A stretch of DNA of 64,000 nucleotides from Brevundimonas basaltis (GTDB taxonomy: Bacteria > Pseudomonadota > Alphaproteobacteria > Caulobacterales > Caulobacteraceae), in NCBI RefSeq assembly GCF_014202075.1, contig NZ_JACHFZ010000002.1, positions 434,001 through 498,000 of the forward strand, written 5' to 3'. Below are positions 8,229 through 17,850 of this stretch, piece after piece. The notes under the pieces were generated by a model that had not been told where the DNA came from, made no database searches, and worked only from the letters and a program-made list of their open reading frames with translations. Both the position numbers and the translations under genes were made by a program. Each line of letters starts with the position of its first letter. The first letter of the stretch is position 1.

Positions 8229-11200
8229 ATGGCGGACGATGCCGGTCGGCTGAACCAGGTCTTTGCCGAGACCAGCTTCCTGTATGGCTCGAACGCCTCG
8301 TTCATCGAGGACCTGCACGACAAGTGGGCGACCGATCCGGCCTCTGTGTCGGGCGAGTGGCGCGCCTTCTTCGACCAGCTCAGGGACAACGCCGAGACGG
8401 TGAAGGCCGCCAGCGCCGCCGGGGGCTGGGGCCGTTCGGGCGCGGCCGAGCCGACCGAGGAAGCCGCCGTGTTCGACGGCCGCTGGCCGGAGTCCAGGAT
8501 GGGGCCGAAGCCTGATCCGAAAAAGGCCGGCGCCGCCGCCAAGGGTCAGGCCGCCCCGGCCGCGGACGTCTCGGCCGAGGCCATCCGCGCCGCCGCCCAC
8601 GATTCGATCCGCGCCCTGATGCTGATCCGCAGCTATCGCGTGCGCGGCCATCTACAGGCGACGCTGGACCCTCTGGGCATCGAACAGCCGACCGAGAACC
8701 CCGAGCTGACGCCGGAGTTCTACGGCTTCTCCGAGGCCGACATGGACCGGCCGATCTTCCTCGACGGCGTGCTGGGTATCGAGACCGGCACCATCCGCGA
8801 GGTTCTGGCCCTGCTGAAGCGCACCTACTGCGGCAATATCGGCATCCAGTTCATGCATATCGCCGAGCCGGAGGAGAAGTCGTGGCTGCAGGCGCGCTTC
8901 GAGGGCGCCGACAAATTCGAGCAGAACGCCTTCACCCGGGAAGGCAAGCTGGCCATCCTCTACAAGCTGATAGAGGCCGAAGGGTTCGAGCGCTTCCTGC
9001 ACAAGCGCTTCCCGGGCACCAAGCGGTTCGGTCTGGACGGCGGCGAGGCCATGGTCCCGGCTCTGGAGCAGATCATCAAGCGCGGCGGGGCCCTGGGCGT
9101 CGACGAGATCGTGCTCGGCATGGCCCACCGCGGCCGGCTGAACACCCTGGCGGCGGTGATGGGCAAGCCCTACCGCGCCATCTTCCACGAGTTCCAGGGC
9201 GGCTCGACCGTCCCGTCCGACATCGAGGGCTCGGGCGACGTCAAATACCATATGGGGGCCAGCTCGGACCGCGAGTTCGACGGCAACAAGGTCCACCTGT
9301 CGCTGACCGCCAACCCGTCCCACCTCGAGATCGTCAATCCGGTGGTGCTGGGCAAGGCGCGGGCGAAACAGGCCTTCGACATCCGCGCCGCCAACGCCGG
9401 CAAGCCGGAGGCGCAGTGGGCGCTGGACCGGTCCAAGGTCGCCCCGCTGCTGATCCACGGCGACGCCGCCTTCGCCGGCCAGGGCGTGGTCGCCGAATGT
9501 TTCGCCCTGATGGGGCTGAAGGGCTACCGCACCGGCGGGACGATGCATTTCGTCGTCAACAACCAGATCGGCTTCACCACCAGCCCGCGCAACAGCCGCT
9601 CTTCGCCCTATCCCTCGGACGTGGCCCTGATGGTCCAGGCGCCGATCTTCCACGTCAACGGCGACGACCCCGAGGCGGTGGTCTTCGCCGCCAAGGTGGC
9701 CACCGAGTTCCGCCAGAAATTCCACAAGGACGTGGTGGTGGACATGTTCTGCTACCGCCGCTTCGGCCACAACGAGGGCGACGACCCGACCTTCACCCAG
9801 CCGGTGATGTATTCGAAGATCCGCGCCCTGCCGTCGACGCGCGAGATCTACGCCGACCGGCTGATCGCCGAGGGTGTGATCACCCAGGCCGAGGTCGATG
9901 CCGAGATCGAGCGGTTCGAGGCCTTCCTCGACGCCGAGTTCGAGGCCGGCAAGACCTTCAAGGCGCACAAGGCCGACTGGATGGACGGCCAGTGGACCGG
10001 CATCGGGCAGCCCGACGGCGAGGAGCGCCGCGGCGAGACCGCCGTGCCGGCGGCGAAGCTGTCCGAGCTCGGCCATCGGCTGACAACGCTCCCCAACGAC
10101 GTCGACGTGCACAAGACGCTGAAGCGCGTCATGGACGGCCGGCGCGAGATGATCTCGAGCGGCGAGAACATCGACTGGGCCACCGCCGAGAGCCTGGCCT
10201 TCGCCGCCCTGCTGGACGAGGGTTTCCCGGTGCGCCTGTCGGGCCAGGACTCGGTGCGCGGCACCTTCAGCCAGCGCCATTCGGGCATCGTCGACCAGAC
10301 CACCGAAGCCCGCTACGTCCCGCTCAACAACCTGCGCGAGGGTCAGGCCGAGTTCGAGGTGATCGACTCGGCCCTGTCGGAAGAGGCCGTGCTGGGCTTC
10401 GAATACGGCTACGCCCTGACCGACCCCAACACCCTGGTGATGTGGGAGGCCCAGTTCGGCGACTTCGTGAACGGCGCCCAGGTCGTGATCGACCAGTTCA
10501 TCACCTCGGGCGAGCGCAAATGGCTGCGCATGTGCGGGCTGACCATGCTGCTGCCGCACGGTTACGAGGGGCAGGGACCCGAGCATTCGTCGGCCCGGCT
10601 CGAGCGCTTCCTGCAGCAGTGCGCCGAGGACAATATCCAGGTCGCCAACTGCACCACCCCGGCCAACTATTTCCACATATTGCGCCGCCAGATGCACCGG
10701 CCGTTCCGCAAGCCGCTGATCATCATGACCCCCAAGTCGCTGCTGCGGCACAAGAAGGCGGTCTCGACCCTCGCCGACATGGCCGAGGGCAGCTCGTTCC
10801 ACCGCGTCCTGCACGACGACGCCCAGACGCGGCCCGCCGTCGCGGGGGTCACGCTGAAGGGCGATACGGAGATCCGCCGCGTCGTGCTGTGCTCGGGCAA
10901 GGTCTATTACGACCTGCTGGAGCGCCGCGAGAAGGACGTGGCCGAGGGCAAGGGCGGCGACGACGTCTATCTGATGCGGCTGGAGCAGTTCTATCCGTGG
11001 CCGATGAAGTCGCTGATGACCGAACTGGCCCGTTTCCCCAACGCCGAACTGGTCTGGTGCCAGGAAGAGCCCAAGAACATGGGCGGCTGGACCTTCGTCG
11101 ATCCGTGGCTCGAACTGACGCTCGACAAGATGGACGTGAAGGCCAAACGGGCCCGCTATGTCGGGCGCCCGGCCTCGGCCTCGACCGCCGCGGGTCTGAT

Positions 11201-11252
11201 GAGCCGGCACCTGAAAGAACTCGACGCCTTCCTGACCGACGCCTTCGCCTGA
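8229..11252 (+). CDS. sucA: 2-oxoglutarate dehydrogenase E1 component
   Basis: 1007 residues from the ATG at 8229 (MADDAGRLNQVFAETSFLYG); a GTG four codons upstream is the alternative. The N-terminal E1o region (FIEDLHDKWATDPASVSGEWR) is present, followed by the ThDP-binding core (HGDAAFAGQGVVAECF near residue 410, NNQIGFTTSP, CYRRFGHNEGDDPTFTQP) and the C-terminal transketolase-like domains (GQDSVRGTFSQRH, GYEGQGPEHSSARLERFLQ). It decarboxylates 2-oxoglutarate and transfers succinyl to the E2 lipoyl group encoded next door. Confidence 0.98.
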   Translation: MADDAGRLNQVFAETSFLYGSNASFIEDLHDKWATDPASVSGEWRAFFDQLRDNAETVKAASAAGGWGRSGAAEPTEEAAVFDGRWPESRMGPKPDPKKAGAAAKGQAAPAADVSAEAIRAAAHDSIRALMLIRSYRVRGHLQATLDPLGIEQPTENPELTPEFYGFSEADMDRPIFLDGVLGIETGTIREVLALLKRTYCGNIGIQFMHIAEPEEKSWLQARFEGADKFEQNAFTREGKLAILYKLIEAEGFERFLHKRFPGTKRFGLDGGEAMVPALEQIIKRGGALGVDEIVLGMAHRGRLNTLAAVMGKPYRAIFHEFQGGSTVPSDIEGSGDVKYHMGASSDREFDGNKVHLSLTANPSHLEIVNPVVLGKARAKQAFDIRAANAGKPEAQWALDRSKVAPLLIHGDAAFAGQGVVAECFALMGLKGYRTGGTMHFVVNNQIGFTTSPRNSRSSPYPSDVALMVQAPIFHVNGDDPEAVVFAAKVATEFRQKFHKDVVVDMFCYRRFGHNEGDDPTFTQPVMYSKIRALPSTREIYADRLIAEGVITQAEVDAEIERFEAFLDAEFEAGKTFKAHKADWMDGQWTGIGQPDGEERRGETAVPAAKLSELGHRLTTLPNDVDVHKTLKRVMDGRREMISSGENIDWATAESLAFAALLDEGFPVRLSGQDSVRGTFSQRHSGIVDQTTEARYVPLNNLREGQAEFEVIDSALSEEAVLGFEYGYALTDPNTLVMWEAQFGDFVNGAQVVIDQFITSGERKWLRMCGLTMLLPHGYEGQGPEHSSARLERFLQQCAEDNIQVANCTTPANYFHILRRQMHRPFRKPLIIMTPKSLLRHKKAVSTLADMAEGSSFHRVLHDDAQTRPAVAGVTLKGDTEIRRVVLCSGKVYYDLLERREKDVAEGKGGDDVYLMRLEQFYPWPMKSLMTELARFPNAELVWCQEEPKNMGGWTFVDPWLELTLDKMDVKAKRARYVGRPASASTAAGLMSRHLKELDAFLTDAFA

Positions 11253-11321
11253 TAAGCGTCCCGGGCGACGGCGGCGCCGTTTCCGGGATGACACACGAAC
11301 GAACCTGAAAGAGCCCTCTCC

Positions 11322-12842
11322 ATGGCCGACATCCTCACCCCCGCCCTCGGCGAATCCGTCACCGAAGCCACCATCGGCAAGTGGACGAAGAAGGCCGGCG
11401 ATCCGGTGAAGAAGGACGAGGTCCTCGTCGAGCTGGAGACCGACAAGGTCTCGCTCGAGGTGGTGTCGCCCGCCGACGGGACCCTGGCCGAGATCAGGGC
11501 CGCCGACGGCGAGACGGTGATCCCGGGCGCCGTGCTGGGCGTGGTCAGCGAGGGCGCGGCCGCCGCGCCGGCGGCCCCGAAGGCGGAGGCCCCGAAAGCC
11601 GAGGCGCCGAAGGCGGAACCTGCGGAGTCGGCGCCGGCCGCCGCCGCCGCGAGCCAGACGGTGCCGATCATGACCCCGACCATGGGCGAGAGCGTCGCCG
11701 AGGGCTCGATGGGAACCTGGCTGAAGAAGTCCGGCGACACCGTCGCGAAGGACGAACTGCTGGTCGAGATCGAGACCGACAAGGTCGCCGTCGAGGTGTC
11801 GGCCCCCGCCGCCGGCGTCCTGACCATCGAGGCGGACTCCGGCGCGACCGTGACTCCCGGTCAGCAGATCGGCAGCATCGCGGCCTCGGAGGCCGGAGCC
11901 GCTCCCGCGCCGTCCGCCGCCGCACCGGCGCCGGCCAAGGCCCCGGCGAAGGGCGACGCCCCCCATCTGTCGCCCTCCGTGCAGCGCGTGGTCAGTGAGA
12001 ACAACCTCGACCCGAAGGCCATCGAGGCCACCGGACCCAAGGGCAACATCACCAAGGGCGACGCTCTCGCCGCCATGGGCGCCGCGCCGAAGGCCGCCCC
12101 GGCCCCGGCCGCCGCTGCTCCGGCCGCCCCGCGCGCCGATCAGCCGCGCGAGGAGCGGGTCAAGATGACCCGCCTGCGCCAGACCATCGCCCGCCGCCTG
12201 AAGGAATCCCAGAACACCGCCGCCCAGCTGACCACCTTCAACGAGGTGGACATGACCGAGGTCATGGCCCTGCGCAGCCAGTACAAGGACGCCTTCGAGA
12301 AGCGCCACGGGGTCAAGCTCGGCTTCATGAGCTTCTTCACCCGCGCCGTGGTGCAGGCCCTGCACGAAATCCCGGCGGTCAACGCCGAGATCGACGGCAC
12401 GGACATCATCTACAAGAACCACTACGACATCGGCATCGCTGTCGGCACCGAGAAGGGCCTCGTCGTGCCGGTCCTGCGCGACGCCGACGCGCTGTCGCTG
12501 GCGGGCATCGAGAAGGGCATCGCGGCGCTGGGCAAGGCGGCCCGCGACGGCGACCTGACCCTCGACCAGCTGCAGGGCGGCACCTTCACCATCACCAACG
12601 GCGGCACCTACGGCTCGCTGATGTCGACGCCGATCCTCAACGCGCCGCAGTCGGGCATCCTCGGCATGCACAACATCGTCCAGCGCCCGATGGCCGTGAA
12701 CGGCGAGGTCAAGATCCGGCCGATGATGTACCTGGCCCTGAGCTACGACCACCGCATCGTCGACGGCAAGGAGGCGGTGACCTTCCTCGTCCGGATCAAG
12801 GAACTGCTCGAGGACCCGGCGCGGGCGCTGCTGGACCTGTAG
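11322..12842 (+). CDS. sucB: Dihydrolipoyllysine succinyltransferase (E2 of 2-oxoglutarate dehydrogenase), two lipoyl domains
   Basis: 506 residues. Two lipoyl domains are visible: residues about 1-76 (lipoyl-Lys in [11 protein letters not shown]) and about 108-183 ([11 protein letters not shown]), joined by an Ala/Pro/Glu-Lys linker. The E1/E3-binding domain follows at about 215-250 ([17 protein letters not shown]), then the catalytic domain with [16 protein letters not shown] near the C-terminus. Well-studied bacterial SucB proteins have one lipoyl domain, so the second is notable. It carries the succinyl group from E1 to CoA. The lpd (E3) gene is not seen in this window. Confidence 0.97.
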   Translation: MADILTPALGESVTEATIGKWTKKAGDPVKKDEVLVELETDKVSLEVVSPADGTLAEIRAADGETVIPGAVLGVVSEGAAAAPAAPKAEAPKAEAPKAEPAESAPAAAAASQTVPIMTPTMGESVAEGSMGTWLKKSGDTVAKDELLVEIETDKVAVEVSAPAAGVLTIEADSGATVTPGQQIGSIAASEAGAAPAPSAAAPAPAKAPAKGDAPHLSPSVQRVVSENNLDPKAIEATGPKGNITKGDALAAMGAAPKAAPAPAAAAPAAPRADQPREERVKMTRLRQTIARRLKESQNTAAQLTTFNEVDMTEVMALRSQYKDAFEKRHGVKLGFMSFFTRAVVQALHEIPAVNAEIDGTDIIYKNHYDIGIAVGTEKGLVVPVLRDADALSLAGIEKGIAALGKAARDGDLTLDQLQGGTFTITNGGTYGSLMSTPILNAPQSGILGMHNIVQRPMAVNGEVKIRPMMYLALSYDHRIVDGKEAVTFLVRIKELLEDPARALLDL

Positions 12843-12891
12843 GGCAAGCTGTTTCCGGCATCATGGCCTGGCTGGACGGGAAGGCGGCGGA

Positions 12892-13209
12892 ATGATCGAG
12901 ATAGCCCGCTTCGCCGATGTCTATGAAGCCGAGATCGTGGCGTCCCGGCTGAGAGCCGAGGGCTATGACGCCGTGCTGGGCGGGGCCGAGCACGCGAAGG
13001 TCAACTTCCTCGTCCTGCAGGCGCTCGGTGGCGTGAACCTGTCAGTGCCCGACAGTCAGGCCGACGCGGCCCGAGCCTTGCTGGAGGCGCTTCGGGGCGG
13101 CGCCGAGCGGATCGAGGATGCCGATCCTGTTTCGCCGAGACCCGCCCGAAAGGCGGGACTTGTGGCCATCCTGACCGTCATCGGGCTGGGCTTCCTCGTC
13201 GGGCGCTGA
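12892..13209 (+). CDS. DUF2007-type small signal-transducing-like protein
   Basis: 105 residues. The N-terminal domain (ARFADVYEAEIVASRLRAEGYDAVLG...NLSVPDSQADAARALLEAL) matches the pattern of DUF2007 proteins, a short ACT-like fold. The C-terminal 25 residues (AGLVAILTVIGLGFLVG) form one membrane anchor. Convergent with the CoA-transferase gene downstream, 8 bp between stops. The family's role is unknown. Confidence 0.75.
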   Translation: MIEIARFADVYEAEIVASRLRAEGYDAVLGGAEHAKVNFLVLQALGGVNLSVPDSQADAARALLEALRGGAERIEDADPVSPRPARKAGLVAILTVIGLGFLVGR

Positions 13210-13217
13210 CGCCTTCC

Positions 13218-14408
13218 CTATCGGCGATCGGAGGCCAGCTGTCGCAGCACCTCCTCCGTATGCTCGCCCAACGCGGGCGGCGGGCGGTCGTAGGCGACGG
13301 GCGTGGCCGACAGGCGGATCGGCGAGGCGACGGTGCGGACCGTGGCGGACAGGTCGGGGCGGGCCTGGGTCACCTCCAGTCCGCGGTGCCTGGCCTGCGG
13401 CTCGTCGAACACCTGATCCACCGTATTGACCGGGCCGCAGGGCACCCCGGCCGCCTCGAGCACCGTCATCAGCGTCTGCATGCTGTGGCCGGCGGTCAGG
13501 GCGGACAGTTCGGCGGTCATCACCGCGCGGTGCTCGATGCGCAGGGCGTTGGTCGTGAACCGGGGGTCGGCGCCGAGGCCCGGCGCGCCCAGGGCGCTCG
13601 CCAGCGCGCGGAACTGGCCGTCGTTGCCGACGGCGATGACGACCATGCCGTCCGTGCAAGGAAAGGGCTGGTAGGGGGCCAGGTTGGGGTGGGCGTTGCC
13701 CATCCGCGTCGGGGTCTTGCCGGAGACGAAAAAGTTGGTCGCCTGATTGGCCAGCATGGCGGCCTGGACGTCGAACAGGGCGATGTCGATATGCTGGCCC
13801 TGTCCCGTCGCGCGGGCGTGCAGCAGGGCGGCGAGGATGGCGTTGGAGGCGTAGAGGCCGGTGAACAGGTCGGCCACGGCGACGCCCACCTTCATCGGCT
13901 CGGCCCCCGGCGCGCCGTCCGGCTGGCCGGTCACCGACATCAGCCCGCCCATGGCCTGGATCATGTAGTCGTAACCGGCGCGATGCGCGTCCGGCCCGTC
14001 CTGGCCGAAGCCGGTGATCGAGCAATAGACCAGTTTCGGATTGATCGCCGACAGGGCCGCGAAGTCGAGGCCGTACTTCTTCAGCCCCCCGGTCTTGAAA
14101 TTCTCGACCAGCACGTCGCACGTCTTCGTCAGCTCACGGACGATCCCGGCCCCCTCGGGCGTGGCGATGTCCAGCTCGACTGATTTCTTGCCCCGGTTGG
14201 CGCACAGGAAATAGGCCGCGTCGCCCTTCGAGCCGTCGGCCTTCGTCGTGAACGGCGGCCCCCAGTGGCGGGTGTCGTCGCCGGCCCCCGGCCGCTCGAT
14301 CTTGATCACCTCGGCCCCCAGGTCCGCCAGGGTCTGCGTCGCCCACGGCCCGGCCAGCACGCGGCTGAGGTCGAGGACGCGAACGCCGGCCAGCGGTCCC
14401 TGCGTCAC
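13218..14408 (-). CDS. CaiB/BaiF (class III) CoA-transferase, possible succinyl-CoA:glutarate CoA-transferase
   Basis: 396 residues from a GTG at 14408 (reads MTQGPLAGVRVLDLSRVLAG). The family III signature is clear: VLDLSRVLAGPWATQTLADLGAEVIKIERPGAGDDTR, the catalytic Asp region VENFKTGGLKKYGLDF, and AGYDYMIQAMGGLMSVTG. It sits divergent to a glutaryl-CoA dehydrogenase gene, the arrangement expected for SUGCT-like glutarate activation in lysine degradation; that substrate is inferred from context only. Two bases separate it from the stop of the upstream DUF6356 gene, so the two are cotranscribed. Confidence 0.9.
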   Translation of the reverse strand: MTQGPLAGVRVLDLSRVLAGPWATQTLADLGAEVIKIERPGAGDDTRHWGPPFTTKADGSKGDAAYFLCANRGKKSVELDIATPEGAGIVRELTKTCDVLVENFKTGGLKKYGLDFAALSAINPKLVYCSITGFGQDGPDAHRAGYDYMIQAMGGLMSVTGQPDGAPGAEPMKVGVAVADLFTGLYASNAILAALLHARATGQGQHIDIALFDVQAAMLANQATNFFVSGKTPTRMGNAHPNLAPYQPFPCTDGMVVIAVGNDGQFRALASALGAPGLGADPRFTTNALRIEHRAVMTAELSALTAGHSMQTLMTVLEAAGVPCGPVNTVDQVFDEPQARHRGLEVTQARPDLSATVRTVASPIRLSATPVAYDRPPPALGEHTEEVLRQLASDRR

Positions 14409-14410
14409 GC

Positions 14411-14677
14411 TCAGAGTCCCGGGTCCCAGACCCCGGCGTTGCGCATGCGGCATTCCTGGGCCTCGCGGGCCCGGCCGTCCATCTCCTCGGCCATGCAGCA
14501 GACGGCCTTGGACACCGTGGCCTTGTGCACTCCCGGCACCAGCGCATGCAGAAACGCGCAACCGGCCAGCTTGAGGAGGCGCAACCCGAACCGCGACGAG
14601 GCCGCCATGTGGTGGAGATAGCTCTCCTTCACCTCGCGAGGGTGGTCCACAAACAGTCGATTGAAGGTCTGAATCAT
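14411..14677 (-). CDS. DUF6356-family small protein
   Basis: 88 residues (MIQTFNRLFVDHPREVKESYLHHMAASSRFG...). The pattern DHPREVxESYxxHxxxAxRFGxxLLxLAGxAFxHALVPG is characteristic of the small DUF6356 family in alphaproteobacteria, with a hydrophobic middle segment that could be a membrane helix. It is first gene of a minus-strand pair with the CoA-transferase and shares a 130-bp divergent promoter region with the acyl-CoA dehydrogenase. Function unknown. Confidence 0.75.
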   Translation of the reverse strand: MIQTFNRLFVDHPREVKESYLHHMAASSRFGLRLLKLAGCAFLHALVPGVHKATVSKAVCCMAEEMDGRAREAQECRMRNAGVWDPGL

Positions 14678-14807
14678 CCCGGCAGCCTAGCGTGTCGCGG
14701 GCGCTCCCTCTACCCGCGGCCGCCATTCTGGCCTAAACCGCGCCGCAGAACAGGGGGTCGGCATCGCGACCGCCGAAATCCGCGCCCGCTCAAGGAAAGA
14801 CCATCCC

Positions 14808-15998
14808 ATGGCCGACGGCTCCGCTTCTCCCGCCAAGACCTTCCGCTGGGATGACCCGCTGGACCTGTCGGGCCGGCTGACCGACGACGAGCGGATGATC
14901 CAGGACGCGGCGCGGTCCTACGCCCGCGAGAAGCTGCTGCCGCGCGTCATCGAGGCCTTCCGCGACGAGGTGTTCGACAAGTCGATCATGACCGAGCTGG
15001 GCGAGATGGGCTTCCTCGGCGCCATGCTGCCGGAACAGTACGGCGGCTCGTCGGTCAGCCACGTCGCCTACGGCCTGATCGCGCGCGAGATCGAGGCGGT
15101 CGACAGCGGCTATCGCTCGGCCATGAGCGTGCAGTCGTCGCTGGCGATGTACCCCATCTTCGCCTTCGGCTCGGAAGAGCAGAAGATGCGGTTCCTGCCG
15201 AAGATGGCGGCCGGCGAAGTGATCGGCTGTTTCGGCCTGACCGAGGCCGACGGCGGCTCCGACCCCGCTTCGATGAAGACCAGGGCGGTCAAGGTCGACG
15301 GCGGCTACCGCCTGAACGGCGCCAAATACTGGATCACCAACAGTCCCATCAGCGACCTCGCCGTGGTCTGGGCCAAGCTCGACGACGTGATCCGCGGCTT
15401 CGTCGTCGAGCGCGGCATGGACGGTTTCACCACCGACAAGATCGGCGACAAGCTGAGCCTGCGCGCCTCGATCACCGGCGACATCGGCCTGAACGACGTC
15501 TTCGTGCCGGATGCGAACCTGCTGCCCGGCGTGAAAGGTCTGCGCGGCCCGTTCTCCTGCCTCAACAAGGCCCGCTACGGCATCGCCTGGGGGGCCATGG
15601 GCGCGGCCGAATTCTGCCTGCACGCCACCCGCGACTATGTCGGCGAGCGCATGCTGTTCGGCCGCCCGCTGTCGTCCCGCCAGCTGGTGCAGAAGAAGCT
15701 GGCCGACATGCAGACCGAGATCTTCCTCGGCTTCGAGGGGGCGCTGGCCCTCGGCCGGCTGCTCGATCAGGGCGCCTGGGTCCCCGAGGCCATCTCGATG
15801 ATGAAGCGCAACAACTGCGGCAAGGCCCTGGCCATCGCCCGCGAGGCCCGCGACATGCACGGCGGGGCCGGCATCACCGGCGAGATGCACGTCATGCGCC
15901 ACGCCATGAACCTCGAGACGGTCAACACCTATGAGGGCGCCCACGACGTCCACGCCCTGATCCTGGGCCGTGCCATCACCGGCGAAAGCGCCTTCTGA
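14808..15998 (+). CDS. gcdH: Acyl-CoA dehydrogenase, probably glutaryl-CoA dehydrogenase
   Basis: 396 residues, family-typical. Motifs: [20 protein letters not shown] (FAD/substrate loop), [44 protein letters not shown], and the C-terminal catalytic segment [25 protein letters not shown], whose [11 protein letters not shown] form is typical of glutaryl-CoA dehydrogenases. It oxidises and decarboxylates glutaryl-CoA to crotonyl-CoA. The divergent CaiB-type transferase would supply its substrate. The thioesterase gene overlaps its stop codon. Confidence 0.93.
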   Translation: MADGSASPAKTFRWDDPLDLSGRLTDDERMIQDAARSYAREKLLPRVIEAFRDEVFDKSIMTELGEMGFLGAMLPEQYGGSSVSHVAYGLIAREIEAVDSGYRSAMSVQSSLAMYPIFAFGSEEQKMRFLPKMAAGEVIGCFGLTEADGGSDPASMKTRAVKVDGGYRLNGAKYWITNSPISDLAVVWAKLDDVIRGFVVERGMDGFTTDKIGDKLSLRASITGDIGLNDVFVPDANLLPGVKGLRGPFSCLNKARYGIAWGAMGAAEFCLHATRDYVGERMLFGRPLSSRQLVQKKLADMQTEIFLGFEGALALGRLLDQGAWVPEAISMMKRNNCGKALAIAREARDMHGGAGITGEMHVMRHAMNLETVNTYEGAHDVHALILGRAITGESAF

Positions 15999-16399
15999 TG
16001 AGCCAACCGCAGGGCCGGCTCGTCGGCCGGGTCATCGCCATGCCGGCGGACACCAACCCCGAGGGCGACATCTTCGGCGGCTGGCTGCTGGCCCATATGG
16101 ACCTGGCCGGCGCTACCCCGGCCTTCGAACTGGCCCAGGGCCGCTGCGTGACGGTGGCGCTCGACGCCATGGTGTTCCACCAGCCCGTGGCGGTCGGGGA
16201 CGAGGTGTCGATCTACGCGGCCGTGGTGAAGGCGGGGCGAAGCTCCATCCGGGTCCACGTCGAGGCCTGGAAGCGGTCGCGCAACGTGGCCCACGCCGAG
16301 GTCATGCGCGTCACCGAGGGCGTATTCACCTATGTGGCCATCGGCGACGACAAGAAGCCAAGAGCGCTGCCCGGGGTGCTGCCCGGCGCCGCGGCATAA
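15998..16399 (+). CDS. Acyl-CoA thioesterase, YciA-like hotdog fold
   Basis: 133 residues. The sequence RVIAMPADTNPEGDIFGGWLLAHMDLAG contains the active-site Asn and Asp pattern of YciA/BACH hotdog thioesterases. It continues with VTVALDAMVFHQPVAVGDEVSIYA and VTEGVFTYVAIGDDKKPR. It hydrolyses acyl-CoA to free acid and CoA in the cytoplasm. Its ATG overlaps the TGA of the dehydrogenase gene by one base, so translation is coupled. Confidence 0.9.
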   Translation: MSQPQGRLVGRVIAMPADTNPEGDIFGGWLLAHMDLAGATPAFELAQGRCVTVALDAMVFHQPVAVGDEVSIYAAVVKAGRSSIRVHVEAWKRSRNVAHAEVMRVTEGVFTYVAIGDDKKPRALPGVLPGAAA

Positions 16400-16456
16400 C
16401 CGAGCACAGCGCTCGGATATCTTGACGTTCGGGCCCGCGCCGCCTACCTCCCGGCC

Positions 16457-17041
16457 ATGGCCATCCGTCGCATCCTCACCATCGACAACGCCGCCGACGT
16501 GGCGGTGCTGAAGCAGGTCTCCCGCCCGGTCGAAGGGTCGGTGACGGACGAGCTGCGCGCCCTGATGGATGACATGCTCGAAACCATGTACGACGCCCCC
16601 GGCATCGGCCTCGCCGCCGTGCAGGTCGGCGACACCCGCCGGGTCATCGTCATGGACCTGGGCGACCGCGAGGGTGTCGAGGAGCCGGGCGAGGACGCCA
16701 CGGACGAGGCCCGCGCCGCCTTCGAGGAGGCCCGCCGCAATCCGCGCTATTTCGTCAATCCCGAAATCGTCTGGAGCTCGGACGAACTGTTCCAGTACGA
16801 GGAAGGCTGCCTGTCGGTGCCCGACGTCTACGACGCCGTCGAACGCCCGGCCCGTGTCCGCATTAAATACATGAACTACGCCGGAGAGCCGGTCGAGGAA
16901 GAGTGCGACGGCCTCTACGCCGTCTGCATCCAGCACGAGATGGACCACCTAGAGGGGGTGCTGTTCATCGACCACCTGTCCCGGCTTAAGCGCGAACGCG
17001 CCGTGGCCAAGGTCAGGAAGGCCGCGAGGATGGCCGCCTGA
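16457..17041 (+). CDS. def: Peptide deformylase
   Basis: 194 residues. All three deformylase motifs are present: [10 protein letters not shown] (motif 1), EEGCLSVP (motif 2, metal-binding Cys) and QHEMDHLEG (motif 3, HExxH). An acidic insertion ([19 protein letters not shown]) between motifs 1 and 2 resembles that of other Caulobacterales enzymes. It removes the N-formyl group from nascent proteins. It belongs with fmt, which lies 810 bp downstream, split from it by three small genes. Confidence 0.97.
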   Translation: MAIRRILTIDNAADVAVLKQVSRPVEGSVTDELRALMDDMLETMYDAPGIGLAAVQVGDTRRVIVMDLGDREGVEEPGEDATDEARAAFEEARRNPRYFVNPEIVWSSDELFQYEEGCLSVPDVYDAVERPARVRIKYMNYAGEPVEEECDGLYAVCIQHEMDHLEGVLFIDHLSRLKRERAVAKVRKAARMAA

Positions 17042-17268
17042 TGGCCCGCCTCAAGCGCAACCGCGACCGCATCGTCGACCCCTCCGGCCGCCGCCGTCTG
17101 ACCCGCAACGAAAAGGTCGGCGTGGCCAGCGTCGTCTCCCTGGTCGCCGTCGCCGCCGTCGGCGTGGTCGCCGGCCTGCTGATCGACCGCCTGCTCAGCT
17201 TCGACGACGCGCTGGATGCTGGCGGCGAATGGGACGAGGGCGGCGGCGTCTTCACGCGCTTCGACTGA
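17041..17268 (+). CDS. Small single-pass membrane protein
   Basis: 75 residues. The ATG overlaps the def stop by one base. It has a basic N-terminus (ARLKRNRDRIVD..RRRLTRNEK), one transmembrane helix (VASVVSLVAVAAVGVVAGLLI) and an acidic tail, predicting cytoplasmic N-terminus and periplasmic C-terminus. Translationally coupled to def. Function unknown. Confidence 0.65.
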   Translation: MARLKRNRDRIVDPSGRRRLTRNEKVGVASVVSLVAVAAVGVVAGLLIDRLLSFDDALDAGGEWDEGGGVFTRFD

Positions 17269-17292
17269 GGTTGGTGAACGCCCCTTCCGTGT

Positions 17293-17304
17293 GTTACATG
17301 TAAC
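17293..17304. promoter_or_regulatory. 12-bp palindrome before mazE-like start, likely operator
   Basis: GTTACATGTAAC is a perfect dyad ending 2 bp before the antitoxin ATG. Repressor binding there would block both promoter and initiation region. The autoregulatory role is inferred from MazE biology. Confidence 0.5.
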
Positions 17305-17306
17305 GC

Positions 17307-17516
17307 ATGACGAGTTCAGCCCGCCGTGTCGCCGATCACCGGTCCGCCCTGAGGGCGCAAGGCCTTCGTCCCGTGCAAATGTGGGTGCCAGATACGCGCG
17401 CGCCCGGCTACGCCGAGCGGGTCCGGTGTCAGCTGGAGGCCTTGCGAACCGATCCGCGCGAAGCGCGTCTGCTCGAGGAACTGGACGAATTCGCCGACTG
17501 GGGTGATTTCGATTGA
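17307..17516 (+). CDS. MazE-family antitoxin (DUF3018-like)
   Basis: 69 residues: VADHRSALRAQGLRPVQMWVPDTRAPGYAERVRCQ is the characteristic block of DUF3018-type antitoxins paired with MazF, followed by an acidic C-terminal tail ([15 protein letters not shown]) that would occupy the toxin's active site. The stop overlaps the toxin's TTG start (TTGA). Confidence 0.88.
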   Translation: MTSSARRVADHRSALRAQGLRPVQMWVPDTRAPGYAERVRCQLEALRTDPREARLLEELDEFADWGDFD

Positions 17517-17836
17517 AACGCGGCGATGTCGTGATCGCGGTCACGAAGGGCGATTACGGCAAGGTCCGTCCGGCCGTTGTCGTTCAGAGCGACATCTATG
17601 CCGATCATACGTCCGTGACCGTCGCCATGATGACGACGACGCTGACCGAACTCGACGACATCCGCATCACCATCGAACCCGATCCCACGAACGGGTTGCG
17701 AGATACATCCCAGGTGCTTGGCGACCGGGTGCAGACGGTGCGGCGCGACCGGATCAGGGAGGTCATCGGTGAACTGTCGCCGCAGCAGCTGACGGCCGTC
17801 AATCGCGCCCTCGCCTTGTTCCTCGGCTTCGCCTGA
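17513..17836 (+). CDS. MazF/PemK-family toxin endoribonuclease
   Basis: 107 residues from a TTG start: [27 protein letters not shown] is the MazF N-terminal block (RGDV and a KVRPAVVVQ variant of the KxRPaLVVs motif). The later [19 protein letters not shown] is the usual C-terminal strand-helix. MazF toxins cut mRNA or rRNA at short motifs. A 4-nt overlap with the antitoxin couples translation. The pair sits inside the def-fmt neighbourhood. Confidence 0.9.
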   Translation: MKRGDVVIAVTKGDYGKVRPAVVVQSDIYADHTSVTVAMMTTTLTELDDIRITIEPDPTNGLRDTSQVLGDRVQTVRRDRIREVIGELSPQQLTAVNRALALFLGFA

Positions 17837-17850
17837 GGCAAAGCCTGCCC

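Noticed and set aside
8652-12752. Very long minus-strand ORF (1366 codons) across sucA and sucB
   Set aside because: It is an antisense shadow of strongly supported sucA and sucB; its composition is His/Gly/Arg/Val-rich with no domain, a known artefact of high-GC coding DNA.
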